Assembly (NCBI GenBank): GCA_029880105.1
Contig: JAOUPA010000064.1
Location: 1-10,158 of the forward strand
Reading direction: 5' to 3'
Source: Gammaproteobacteria bacterium
GTDB lineage: Bacteria > Pseudomonadota > Gammaproteobacteria > SZUA-229
Length of the DNA: 10,158 nucleotides
Below are positions 1 to 6,714 of this stretch, piece after piece. Numbering within the stretch: position 1 is the first letter of the stretch; each line of letters starts with the position of its first letter. Below the pieces are notes generated by a model. That model saw only the letters and a program-made list of their open reading frames with translations. It was not told the DNA's origin and did no database searches. The translations under genes and the position numbers were made by a program.

Positions 1-298
1 ATTTGGCCAGCGCCAGCATAGAAAGCGCTGCATATGGGGTGTCTGAATAACCTACGACTAACTTGTCTACAGTTGCAGTATCTGAAATACCACCGGGGCT
101 ATTTTCAGCCTGCGCTAGCACAGAAACATACATATCACTTGCGTCTACACCATGGTGATATTGTGTTTCTTTATACCAGCTCCAGCCACCAATCGTTGCG
201 CCTCCAATTGCCAGACCAATCAATAACGAGCTTGCATTTTCTTTCCACCAGTTCTTAAGCGCTTCTACCTGTTGATCTTCTGTTTCAAAATCTTGCAT
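1..298 (-). CDS. yfgM: YfgM-family inner-membrane tetratricopeptide protein, partial (N-terminal 99 residues)
   Basis: The reading frame starts at ATG 298-296 and stays open to the left edge, so the C-terminal part lies outside the window. It begins MQDFETEDQQVEALKNWW, has a hydrophobic segment at about residues 23-42 (glycine-rich, ending WSWY), and continues into helical sequence ending AALSMLALAK. This is the layout of YfgM/AncA: a short cytoplasmic N-terminus with a QVEALK-like motif, one membrane anchor, then periplasmic TPR-like helices. In E. coli YfgM associates with the SecYEG translocon and the chaperone PpiD. A good Shine-Dalgarno (AGGAAA, 309-304) lies 5 bases before the start and overlaps the hisS stop codon, so translation is probably coupled to hisS. 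bamB and der usually follow in relatives. Identification rests on the N-terminal pattern plus position after hisS. Confidence 0.88.
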   Translation of the reverse strand, partial: MQDFETEDQQVEALKNWWKENASSLLIGLAIGGATIGGWSWYKETQYHHGVDASDMYVSVLAQAENSPGGISDTATVDKLVVGYSDTPYAALSMLALAK

Positions 299-307
299 TT
301 TATTTTC

Positions 308-1570
308 CTAAGTTCTGTTCTGTAAAAAATTAATAACACTGTCCTGTTTTATTAGCTGCTGTTCTTTTTGCTCACGCAGGTACTTAACTGTGATATGTTC
401 CTGTTCATCCATGTTAACAATCAGCGCTATTTCAGCTTCGCTCTTATCTGCCTTTTTCATTTGCGACTTAAGCGAACCGCCTCCACAATGCAGCTGTATT
501 TTCAGATCTGGCAATGTATCACGTAACACCTCTGCCAGTTGTAGTGCACGCGTAACATCCGTCATCGTTACCGGCACCAGGTAAACATCAATAGGCTTCT
601 CCTGAAACGCCACAGCCGACTCCTCCATTAACGCCAGCATGCGCTCCATGCCAATTGCAAAGCCTGCTGCTGGCGAGGCCTTACCACCCAATTGCTCAAC
701 CAGTCCATCATAACGGCCACCTGCACAAATCGTCCCCTGCGCACCAAGACTCTCTGTTATCCACTCAAAAACCGTTTTGCAATAATAATCCAGTCCGCGA
801 ACCAGCCTGGGATTCACAGTGTATTCAATTCCGGCAGCATCAAGATAGAGTTTCAAATTGTCAAAATGTTCCACTGACTCAGTATCAAGGTAATCGTGCA
901 GGTCCGGCGCATTGCTGATCAATGTCGCCATCTCTGGATTTTTGCTATCAAGGACACGCAAAGGATTTTTATAAACGCGCCGCAAACTATCTTCATCAAG
1001 CTGATCTCGATGTTTTTCCAGATACTCAATCAGCACATCACGATATTTCGCTCTCGACTCGGCACTACCGAGTGTATTCAGTTCAAGGCGCAGGTCTTTT
1101 AAACCTAGCTCACGCCAGAGGCGTGCAGTCATTATTATTAGCTCTGCATCAATATCAGCATCAGCAATACCAAAGGCCTCAACACCCAGCTGATGAAACT
1201 GCCTGTAACGGCCTTTCTGGGGACGCTCATGCCGAAACATAGGCCCCATATACCAGAGCCGCCTAATCTGGTTATGCAAAATACCGTGCTGGATACCTGC
1301 TCGCACACAGCTAGCTGTACCCTCTGGCCTAAGCGTCAGACGATCACCATTGCGATCATCAAAGGTATACATTTCCTTTTCGACAATATCGGTCACCTCT
1401 CCGATTGAACGACAGAATAAATCGGTAGACTCGACGATAGGCGTGCGAATCTCGCTGTATGCATAAGAAATCATTAACCGCCTGACTGTCTCCTCAAAGG
1501 CCTGCCAACGTGGCGAGTCTTCTGGCAATACATCATGCATACCACGAATAGATTGGAGTGATTTAGCCAT
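308..1570 (-). CDS. hisS: Histidine--tRNA ligase (HisRS)
   Basis: Cytoplasmic class II aminoacyl-tRNA synthetase that charges tRNA-His using ATP. The 420-residue length is normal for the bacterial enzyme. The N-terminus (IRGMHDVLP) is typical. The catalytic core shows TLRPEGT (79-85), motif 2 FRHERP...FHQ (112-127), the HisRS signature LVRGLDYYCKT (256-266), GGRYDGL (284-290) and motif 3 GFAIGMER (303-310). The C-terminal anticodon-binding domain begins near residue 325 (IDVYLVPV) and carries the usual QMKKADKS-like stretch (380-387). The start is ATG 1570, about 20 bases after the rodZ stop, with only a modest Shine-Dalgarno (CAGGTTAC). It therefore probably belongs to the rlmN-pilW-rodZ transcript. 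In many gammaproteobacteria ispG sits immediately upstream, and here it does not. All catalytic motifs look intact. Confidence 0.97.
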   Translation of the reverse strand: MAKSLQSIRGMHDVLPEDSPRWQAFEETVRRLMISYAYSEIRTPIVESTDLFCRSIGEVTDIVEKEMYTFDDRNGDRLTLRPEGTASCVRAGIQHGILHNQIRRLWYMGPMFRHERPQKGRYRQFHQLGVEAFGIADADIDAELIIMTARLWRELGLKDLRLELNTLGSAESRAKYRDVLIEYLEKHRDQLDEDSLRRVYKNPLRVLDSKNPEMATLISNAPDLHDYLDTESVEHFDNLKLYLDAAGIEYTVNPRLVRGLDYYCKTVFEWITESLGAQGTICAGGRYDGLVEQLGGKASPAAGFAIGMERMLALMEESAVAFQEKPIDVYLVPVTMTDVTRALQLAEVLRDTLPDLKIQLHCGGGSLKSQMKKADKSEAEIALIVNMDEQEHITVKYLREQKEQQLIKQDSVINFLQNRT

Positions 1571-1590
1571 GTAACCTGAATATTTTTATA

Positions 1591-2589
1591 TTAATGAAAA
1601 ACAATCTGCTGATGATCAACAGATATCTTGAATTGCGCAACATTGTTTGTACGAATGCGATTTTTCATGTTAACCGCCATCCCATTAATACTCAGCTGTA
1701 CTTCGGGTGCATTACCGAGAAAAATCTTAAAAGGCGCAGCACCCTGCAAACGCACACTCTGGCCCTGCGGCAATAAATCGTAATATAGATTGACGCCCTT
1801 GCTATCTTCTACCTCTATCCATGAGACCTGGCTGGCAGAGAGCTCAAGAACATCATCGCCATCTGCCACCAGTTGATTGTTCACCTTTTCCTCTGTAACC
1901 ATTTCTTCTGTTGTTGAGGTTAGGGTTGGCGCCTGCTCTTTCTCTTCAGTGATAGTCGACTGCATCTGCACAGGCTCCTGCTCCCCTGTAGAAGTTGAGA
2001 CTGCCACTTCGCCGACCACTATAGCAGGCTGAACCTGTTCAGCTTGAGCCTGTTCAGTATATACATCTACACCGTCATCTAAAACATCAGTCTCTGCAGA
2101 CAAATCAGACTCAGGAAGAGATAGCATTGTTTGCATTTCAGGCTCATCCTGACCAACTACAATGGCATTTTTATAATAGCTAAACGCCGCATATAGAGCT
2201 GCCGCTATCATCAAAACCAGCATGGTCAGTGTAATCATTTTTACAATCGGTGAATCACTGCTTGCTTCATCGGGCAGTGTCGAACGTGGCTGTAATTCCG
2301 TCTCCAGTTTATGCGGTACTGCATGCGCATACTCTTCAAGAATCGGTTTATCAGACACACCCAGATGCCTGGCGTATGATCTCAAATACCCCTGTACAAA
2401 GGTAGGCTGTGGCAAGCGACTAATATCTGAGCGCTCTATAGCATCAATAATTTTTTCAGAGAGATGTATAGATTTTGAGACATCTGCGATCGTGAGATTC
2501 TGACGTTTGCGTTCAACGTAAAGGCGCTCACCAAATGAGTGCACGCCTTTTTCGTCAGCTATCTCTTCACCAATTTTTGATTCGGTCAC
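1591..2589 (-). CDS. rodZ: RodZ-type cytoskeletal membrane protein (HTH + DUF4115)
   Basis: Bitopic inner-membrane protein that in E. coli links the MreB cytoskeleton to the elongation machinery and maintains rod shape. The 332-residue product has a cytoplasmic helix-turn-helix domain of the Xre/Cro type (about 18-90, GERLYVERKRQNLTIADVS ... FVQGYLRSYARHLGV). One membrane span follows at about 117-138. A long acidic, Thr/Gln-rich periplasmic linker (about 145-240) leads to a C-terminal beta-rich domain (about 245-332, VSWIEVEDSKGVNLYYDLL) matching the RodZ C-terminal domain. The start codon is GTG at 2589, inside the 3' end of pilW (23-base overlap). AGGGGAG (2606-2600) 10 bases upstream supports it, and no in-frame ATG lies before the HTH. 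The HTH here is a protein-interaction module in this family, not evidence of a transcription factor. Confidence 0.93.
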   Translation of the reverse strand: MTESKIGEEIADEKGVHSFGERLYVERKRQNLTIADVSKSIHLSEKIIDAIERSDISRLPQPTFVQGYLRSYARHLGVSDKPILEEYAHAVPHKLETELQPRSTLPDEASSDSPIVKMITLTMLVLMIAAALYAAFSYYKNAIVVGQDEPEMQTMLSLPESDLSAETDVLDDGVDVYTEQAQAEQVQPAIVVGEVAVSTSTGEQEPVQMQSTITEEKEQAPTLTSTTEEMVTEEKVNNQLVADGDDVLELSASQVSWIEVEDSKGVNLYYDLLPQGQSVRLQGAAPFKIFLGNAPEVQLSINGMAVNMKNRIRTNNVAQFKISVDHQQIVFH

Positions 2590-3349
2590 GGCGTGCCAAC
2601 TCCCCTACCAGACGAGCCTGTTCGGAATCAGGAAAGTCATCCAGTATCGCTCTTGCATATTTATGGTAGTGCTCTTTTGCACCTAGCGCCCTCTCTGCCT
2701 GCACCTGCACCCACAGACTCTCAGCAGAAGGTTTGTTGATTGCGTGATAACGCTGAATATAGGCACGTGCACTCAAATATTTTTTTGTTTTAACCGAAAG
2801 CTCGGCCATAGAAATTAAGGCGCTCGATAATTCAGGCTGAAGTTTTAGCGCCTTACGTAAATGTTTTTCTGCCTCGGCATTACGACCTTCCTGCATTAAA
2901 CAATTGCCTGCATTTGCGTAAGCCAGATAGGCCGATTTATAAAACGGGTTGGTATAAGCCAGCTTAAACTGATCTACGGCATCACCAATACGCCTCACAC
3001 GACACAAGTAGGTGCCATAGCTATTATGCAATTCAGGGTCATTACCCTTAATATCCAGGGCATCCAGATAATATCCTTCAGCCTTTTCCATTTCATTGAG
3101 TTGCATCATCAGAAATGCCATTGTGGTGTAGGCATCAATATTTTTTTCATCCTGCTCGATTGCCTTCTCTAATTTTGCTTTGGCAACTTCATACTGACCA
3201 CGACGAATATATCCAACTCCAAGCTGGACATTGGTCTTTGAGGCCTGCTTCAGATCTGACTCTACTTTATCTTCCTTAGCATTCTTTTGCCCTCCACAGG
3301 AAGACAGAATAAAAACAGTTACAAGTATTAATATAAATCTTATATTCAT
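2567..3349 (-). CDS. pilW: PilW/PilF-type TPR lipoprotein, type IV pilus biogenesis pilotin
   Basis: Predicted outer-membrane lipoprotein of 260 residues. A hydrophobic signal peptide ends in the lipobox LSSC (15-18). The +2 residue is glycine, so there is no aspartate inner-membrane retention signal. The mature part is nearly all tetratricopeptide repeats: about 37-70 (LGVGYIRRGQYEVAKAKLEKAIEQD), 71-104, 107-140 and 142-175, with further helical repeats after that. This layout and the position between rlmN and rodZ match PilF/PilW, the pilotin that helps the PilQ secretin reach and multimerise in the outer membrane. No pilus genes are visible here, so the role in this organism is inferred. 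The start ATG overlaps the rlmN stop as ATGA (3349-3346), indicating translational coupling, and the 3' end overlaps rodZ by 23 bases. The gene is often annotated as yfgA-neighbour or pilF. Confidence 0.9.
   Translation of the reverse strand: MNIRFILILVTVFILSSCGGQKNAKEDKVESDLKQASKTNVQLGVGYIRRGQYEVAKAKLEKAIEQDEKNIDAYTTMAFLMMQLNEMEKAEGYYLDALDIKGNDPELHNSYGTYLCRVRRIGDAVDQFKLAYTNPFYKSAYLAYANAGNCLMQEGRNAEAEKHLRKALKLQPELSSALISMAELSVKTKKYLSARAYIQRYHAINKPSAESLWVQVQAERALGAKEHYHKYARAILDDFPDSEQARLVGELARRDRIKNW
2600..2606 (-). promoter_or_regulatory. Shine-Dalgarno supporting the GTG start of rodZ
   Basis: On the minus strand this reads AGGGGAG and lies 10 bases before the GTG at 2589. It is embedded in the coding sequence of pilW and is the main reason for accepting a non-ATG start for rodZ. 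Confidence 0.55.
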
Positions 3350-4473
3350 TGATACATCCCGAATCTGGGCTCCTCAAAACGGCGATGGCGACGGCTCCTG
3401 TCCTCAACTTTACCAACCAGTTGACCACAGGCAGCATCGATATCATCACCGCGTGTACGACGAATCACAGTTGTCATACCCGACTTAATTAATATCTGAC
3501 TAAACCTCTCAACCTGCTTCATCGAAGAGGTTTTATAACCGGAACCCTTGAAAGGATTGAACGGAATCAGGTTCATCATTGTTGGAATACCTTTCAATAA
3601 CTTAACCAACTCCCTGGCATGCTGATCTGTATCGTTAACACCATCCAGCATGACATATTCAAAAGTAATTCTTGTGCGTGTATTCTGTTTTTCAATAAAC
3701 CGACGACAGGCAGGTATTAATTCTTCTAGCGGATATTTTTTATTTAACGGTACCAGTTGATCTCGCAGCTCATTATTAGTGGCGTGCAGGGAAACAGCCA
3801 GACGTGAATCCAGAACATCACCAAGTTTGTCCATAGCAGGTATCACACCAGCAGTACTTACAGTTACCCTGCGCTTACTCAGGCCATAAGCAAAATCGTC
3901 CATCATGATATGTACTGCTGTCACGACATTGTCAAAATTCAACAGTGGCTCACCCATGCCCATCAAGACCACATTGGTTACTTTACGACCGGGTTTTTTC
4001 TCTTCGTCAACCAGCCTTGTTGCCAACCAGACCTGGGCAATAATTTCTGCTGTACTCAGGTTGCGGTTGAAACCGCGGCGACCTGTTGAGCAAAAACTGC
4101 AATCAAGTGCACAGCCCACCTGTGATGAAACGCATAAGGTACCGCGATCGCTTTCCGGGATATAAACTGTCTCGATCTGGTTGCCGTCATCCAGTTTAAG
4201 CACCCACTTACGAGTGCCATCATCAGATAACTCATCCAGTACCACATCAGGCGCTTTTACCTCGGCCAGCACGTCGAGCTGATCACGTAGAGATTTGGAT
4301 ATATTGCTCATCTGCTGAAAATCGGCGACATCCTGCTGGTGAATCCACTTCATGATTTGACTGGCGCGAAATGGCTTTTCCCCAAGCGCAGCAAAAAAGT
4401 CCGCAAGGCCTTGACGATCCAGACCTAGCAGATTCACTTTTTCTATTTGCGCTGATTGTTTTAGTTCGCCCAT
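3346..4473 (-). CDS. rlmN: Dual-specificity RNA methyltransferase RlmN (23S rRNA A2503 / tRNA A37)
   Basis: Radical-SAM enzyme that makes 2-methyladenosine at 23S rRNA A2503 and at A37 of a subset of tRNAs. The 375-residue length is standard. The [4Fe-4S]/SAM cysteine motif is C121-ALD-C125-SF-C128. It is followed by the SAM-binding GMGEP (172-176) and by the LAVSLHATNN and NLIPFNPF segments of the family. C349, in DIDAACGQL, corresponds to the conserved cysteine that carries the transient methyl group, so the full catalytic set is present. The N-terminal accessory domain (LLGLDRQGLADFFAALGEKPFRASQIMKWI) is typical. The C-terminus ends in a basic tail (RSRRHRRFEEPRF). Start is ATG 4473 with GGGA just upstream. 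It appears to head the rlmN-pilW-rodZ-hisS-yfgM operon, since a strong terminator lies directly upstream. In relatives ndk is often the upstream neighbour and is missing here. Confidence 0.97.
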   Translation of the reverse strand: MGELKQSAQIEKVNLLGLDRQGLADFFAALGEKPFRASQIMKWIHQQDVADFQQMSNISKSLRDQLDVLAEVKAPDVVLDELSDDGTRKWVLKLDDGNQIETVYIPESDRGTLCVSSQVGCALDCSFCSTGRRGFNRNLSTAEIIAQVWLATRLVDEEKKPGRKVTNVVLMGMGEPLLNFDNVVTAVHIMMDDFAYGLSKRRVTVSTAGVIPAMDKLGDVLDSRLAVSLHATNNELRDQLVPLNKKYPLEELIPACRRFIEKQNTRTRITFEYVMLDGVNDTDQHARELVKLLKGIPTMMNLIPFNPFKGSGYKTSSMKQVERFSQILIKSGMTTVIRRTRGDDIDAACGQLVGKVEDRSRRHRRFEEPRFGMYQ

Positions 4474-4498
4474 ATTCCCAGTTTCTCGATTTGCACGA

Positions 4499-4529
4499 GT
4501 TATAGCTTAACTTTTTGATTTAAAATCAA
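4499..4529 (-). promoter_or_regulatory. Possible sigma70 promoter for the rlmN operon
   Basis: On the minus strand a -35-like TTGATT (4529-4524) and a -10-like TATAAC (4504-4499) are separated by 19 bases, which is longer than ideal. They lie in the 57-base gap between the iscX terminator and the rlmN start, where a promoter for the downstream operon would be expected. The assignment is from position and weak consensus only. A 15-base inverted repeat (4515-4529) overlaps the -35 element. Confidence 0.3.
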
Positions 4530-4530
4530 T

Positions 4531-4554
4531 AAACCCGCGATTTTACGCGGGTTT
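4531..4554 (-). terminator. Rho-independent terminator after iscX
   Basis: A perfect 9-bp stem AAACCCGCG / CGCGGGTTT with a 6-base A/T loop is followed on the minus strand by the T-rich stretch TTTATTGATTTT. It lies about 33 bases past the iscX stop and directly before the rlmN promoter region, so it separates the two transcripts. Confidence 0.8.
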
Positions 4555-4587
4555 ACAGTGTTTAGAAAGCTTTTAAAGACAGCCTGA

Positions 4588-4782
4588 TCAGCTTTTTTCC
4601 TCAATCCATGCCATCTGGATAGCCTCAAGGATACGCTCGCCACAATGTTCCGGTTTATCTTCAAAGCCCTCCAGCTCACACACCCAGTTACACAGATCGA
4701 CGAAATTCACGTGCAACGGGTCAATATCCGGGTATTTCTCATCCAGTTCAATGGCAATATCGAGCGAATCAGTCCACTTCAC
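4588..4782 (-). CDS. iscX: IscX, Fe-S cluster assembly modulator
   Basis: Small acidic cytoplasmic protein of 64 residues, close to the E. coli length of 66. In E. coli IscX binds the cysteine desulfurase IscS at the site used by CyaY/frataxin and binds iron, modulating Fe-S cluster assembly. The family pattern is clear: KWTDSLDIAIELDEKYPDIDP, then DLCNWVCELEGFEDKPEHC, then ERILEAIQMAWIEE. The start is GTG 4782, placed by an excellent Shine-Dalgarno (GAGGAA, 4796-4791) 8 bases upstream and by alignment of KWTDS with the known N-terminus. The gene normally follows fdx directly. Here about 2.4 kb and three other genes intervene, and a 101-base gap precedes it, so it either has its own promoter (TTTATA/TAATAT-like elements near 4845-4818 are weak) or is read through from the upstream membrane gene. 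It is closed by the terminator at 4531-4554. Confidence 0.95.
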   Translation of the reverse strand: MKWTDSLDIAIELDEKYPDIDPLHVNFVDLCNWVCELEGFEDKPEHCGERILEAIQMAWIEEKS

Positions 4783-4790
4783 AGTTTTTA

Positions 4791-4796
4791 TTCCTC
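4791..4796 (-). promoter_or_regulatory. Shine-Dalgarno fixing the GTG start of iscX
   Basis: Minus-strand GAGGAA lies 8 bases before GTG 4782. With the conserved KWTDS N-terminus it decides the non-ATG start. Confidence 0.7.
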
Positions 4797-4883
4797 AGCA
4801 ATCAGTAAGTTAGCAGTATATTAACGTTTTTCCAACAGATATAAACATCACAACTTACAGTGGCATATTTTTAAAGATAGGCA

Positions 4884-5846
4884 TCAGACAGTCGGATAGT
4901 TGTTTTTTATCCAGTCAGTCATCCCCATTTTAACCACATGCACATCAGCAAAACCGTTCTTTGCCAGTATTTGCGCAGCCTTACCCGACTTCCTGTCGGT
5001 ACGGCAAATGGTCACAACAGGTTTTTCAAGATAACCGTCCAGCTCAGACAATCGCTGCTCCAGCTCTTCCAGGGGAATTAGCACCGAACCGGCTACATGA
5101 CCCTGCTCACCGATATAGTCCGCAGGGGTACGTACATCAAGCAGCAGCATGTTTTCACCAGCATCGAGGCGTTGTTTTAGATCAGACACAGACAGCATCG
5201 GGCCCTGGCGAAAATAAGCAATTATCCGAGGCAAAAAAGCGACTGTGGCCAGCAATGCCAGCGCCAGCATGGATTTTTGCACCAGCCCTTCACCGCCAGT
5301 CGCTGCCTCTTTACCAAGGTAACCAAGATAGGTATAAGCAATAGCGCCCGGCAACATACACACATAGGTAGCTATACTGTACTGAGCAAAATTAATGCGG
5401 GTCAGGCCGAGCGCATAATTGAGCAGATTAAATGGGAATAGCGGCACCAGTCGAACAAAAGCAACAAAACGCCAACCTTCACTCTCCACGCCATTGATTA
5501 GCTGCTTCAAACGGCCGCCAGTTTTGCCCATGACCCAGTTAGAGGCCAGGTAGCGTGCTACCAGAAACGACAGCATCGCCCCTAAGGTTGCTGCCGTCAG
5601 ATTATAAAAAGTTCCAAGCACCGGCCCAAACAGGGCACCGCCGAGCAGCGTTAATACAGAGCCAGGAAAGAACAGTACGGTGCCCACTATATAAATCAGC
5701 ATAAATAGCAAAGGCGCCATCGCACCGGCACTCTCAAGCCAGGCCCTAAGCGCCTCTGCATCAAGTTGCTCACGGTACAAAACCACCAGTGTAATACCGA
5801 GTATTACAAATAGTAACAACAACCACTTCAACCACTTATTTTTCAT
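4884..5846 (-). CDS. TVP38/TMEM64 (DedA-superfamily) membrane protein fused to a rhodanese domain
   Basis: The 320-residue product starts at ATG 5846 (MKNKWLKWLLLLF). An in-frame GTG at 5867 would add seven residues, but the ATG gives a normal basic-then-hydrophobic N-terminus and has AGGG upstream. After a first membrane helix (about 7-24), the SNARE-associated/VTT domain spans about 45-205, with its hallmarks FFPGSVLTLLGGALFG (59-74) and VRLVPLFPFNLLNYALGLT (121-139). A further hydrophobic span at about 191-211 leads to a cytoplasmic rhodanese domain (about 217-320). That domain has LLLDVRTPADY, GHVAGSVLIP and an active loop CRTDRKSG with the candidate persulfide cysteine C271. VTT-domain proteins are implicated in lipid scrambling or transport, and rhodaneses in sulfane-sulfur transfer. 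The substrate here is unknown. The start overlaps the hydroxylase stop by 11 bases, so the two are very likely cotranscribed and coupled. Confidence 0.87.
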   Translation of the reverse strand: MKNKWLKWLLLLFVILGITLVVLYREQLDAEALRAWLESAGAMAPLLFMLIYIVGTVLFFPGSVLTLLGGALFGPVLGTFYNLTAATLGAMLSFLVARYLASNWVMGKTGGRLKQLINGVESEGWRFVAFVRLVPLFPFNLLNYALGLTRINFAQYSIATYVCMLPGAIAYTYLGYLGKEAATGGEGLVQKSMLALALLATVAFLPRIIAYFRQGPMLSVSDLKQRLDAGENMLLLDVRTPADYIGEQGHVAGSVLIPLEELEQRLSELDGYLEKPVVTICRTDRKSGKAAQILAKNGFADVHVVKMGMTDWIKNNYPTV

Positions 5847-6714
5847 TACCCTGCTTCTCGTCTGCACCCGCCCACTGGCGTCGATTAATCGCGTAATCGG
5901 TTACTTTGCCTTTAAAAGGCATGGTCAACATACCTGTGATCCATGCTGCCTGTTTGACACCACGGAAGCCATGAATGCCAATCGTCATAGCCTCATGGCC
6001 GGCTCTGGGCTGATCCCGATAAGTACCAAACAGACGATCCCACCAGGACAGGTTAAAACCAAAATTACTGTTGGTCTCATCATCCTCAATGGAGTGGTGC
6101 ACCCTGTGCATATCCGGCGTCACCACAAACCACCGCAACACCCTATCAAGTGACCTGGGCAGGCCTACATTGCCATGATTGAACATTGCCATGACGTTCA
6201 GCACTACTTCAAAAATGATTACCGCAACTACCGGCGGCCCCAGCAGAATAATGATCGCAAACTTGATTAGCATGGATAGAATAATTTCAAGGATATGAAA
6301 ACGTGCCCCGGTAGTTACATCGTAATCCAGATCCGCGTGGTGTACCCTGTGCAAGCGCCATAACAAGGGCACAGCGTGCACCATAACGTGCTGCAAATAT
6401 ATAATGAAATCCATAATAATCACGGAAGCCAGCACAGCAAACCAGAGAGGCACATCGTATTGATTAAATAACCCCCATTGCCTCTCATCGGCTAGCGCAG
6501 CTACGCCTACTGCTGCGGCAGGAAATAATATCCGTAAAATAAAACTATTAAAAAACACCAGCCCAAGATTATTCAGCCAGCGTACCGTTTTGGATACTGT
6601 CAGCACACGTCTGGGCCTGATAATCTCCCACAACGCCATAACCAGGAGGACACCTATAAAAAAACCAAGGCGAATCACAACTTCATTAGCAACAACGAAA
6701 TCAAAAAACGGCAT
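5836..6714 (-). CDS. Fatty acid hydroxylase / sterol desaturase superfamily membrane di-iron enzyme
   Basis: Predicted integral-membrane non-haem di-iron oxygenase of 292 residues. Histidine clusters in the family order are visible: H109-xxx-H113 (QHVMVH), H122-xx-HH (125-126, LHRVHH), and H203-xx-HH (206-207, DMHRVHH), with additional histidines at 140 and 180 (FNHGN). The third box continues SIEDDETNSNFGFNLSWWDRLFGTY, a stretch highly typical of bacterial members. Hydrophobic helices lie at about 13-29, 50-73, 88-107, 142-158 and 160-178. The family hydroxylates or desaturates lipid, sterol or carotenoid substrates using O2. The substrate cannot be told from sequence. The start is ATG 6714 with AAGGGT upstream. 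It is the first gene of a two-gene unit with the TVP38-rhodanese gene and is divergent from the CxxC gene at 6850. It is often just called sterol desaturase family protein. Confidence 0.9.
   Translation of the reverse strand: MPFFDFVVANEVVIRLGFFIGVLLVMALWEIIRPRRVLTVSKTVRWLNNLGLVFFNSFILRILFPAAAVGVAALADERQWGLFNQYDVPLWFAVLASVIIMDFIIYLQHVMVHAVPLLWRLHRVHHADLDYDVTTGARFHILEIILSMLIKFAIIILLGPPVVAVIIFEVVLNVMAMFNHGNVGLPRSLDRVLRWFVVTPDMHRVHHSIEDDETNSNFGFNLSWWDRLFGTYRDQPRAGHEAMTIGIHGFRGVKQAAWITGMLTMPFKGKVTDYAINRRQWAGADEKQGNEK

Noticed and set aside
34..258. Plus-strand open frame of 74 codons at the left edge
   Set aside because: The minus strand here encodes the YfgM N-terminus with a good ribosome site. 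The plus frame is its antisense shadow.
922..1242. Plus-strand open frame of 106 codons opposite hisS
   Set aside because: It is antisense to conserved HisRS coding sequence, with no domain pattern and overlap with several other spurious frames.
1591..2589. Helix-turn-helix protein as a transcription regulator
   Set aside because: The HTH is followed by a membrane span and a periplasmic C-terminal domain, the RodZ layout, and sits in the RodZ gene context.
4515..4529. FNR-type binding site for oxygen control of rlmN
   Set aside because: The half-sites TTGAT and ATCAA are present, but the spacer is five bases instead of the four FNR needs, so it is reported only as an inverted repeat.
4805..4858. 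Inverted repeat GTAAGTT ... AACTTAC in the gap before iscX, possible riboswitch or regulatory hairpin
   Set aside because: The arms are only 7 bases and 40 bases apart, with no further pairing seen. This is easily expected by chance in A/T-rich DNA.
4961..5344. Plus-strand open frame of 127 codons opposite the rhodanese-domain gene
   Set aside because: It lies wholly antisense to a well-supported gene, has low-complexity Pro/Ala/His/Gln composition and no recognisable domain. It is a shadow frame.
5847..5867. Upstream GTG start adding seven residues to the TVP38-rhodanese protein
   Set aside because: The added residues (VQTRSRV) lie inside hydroxylase coding sequence. The ATG at 5846 gives a normal membrane-protein N-terminus.
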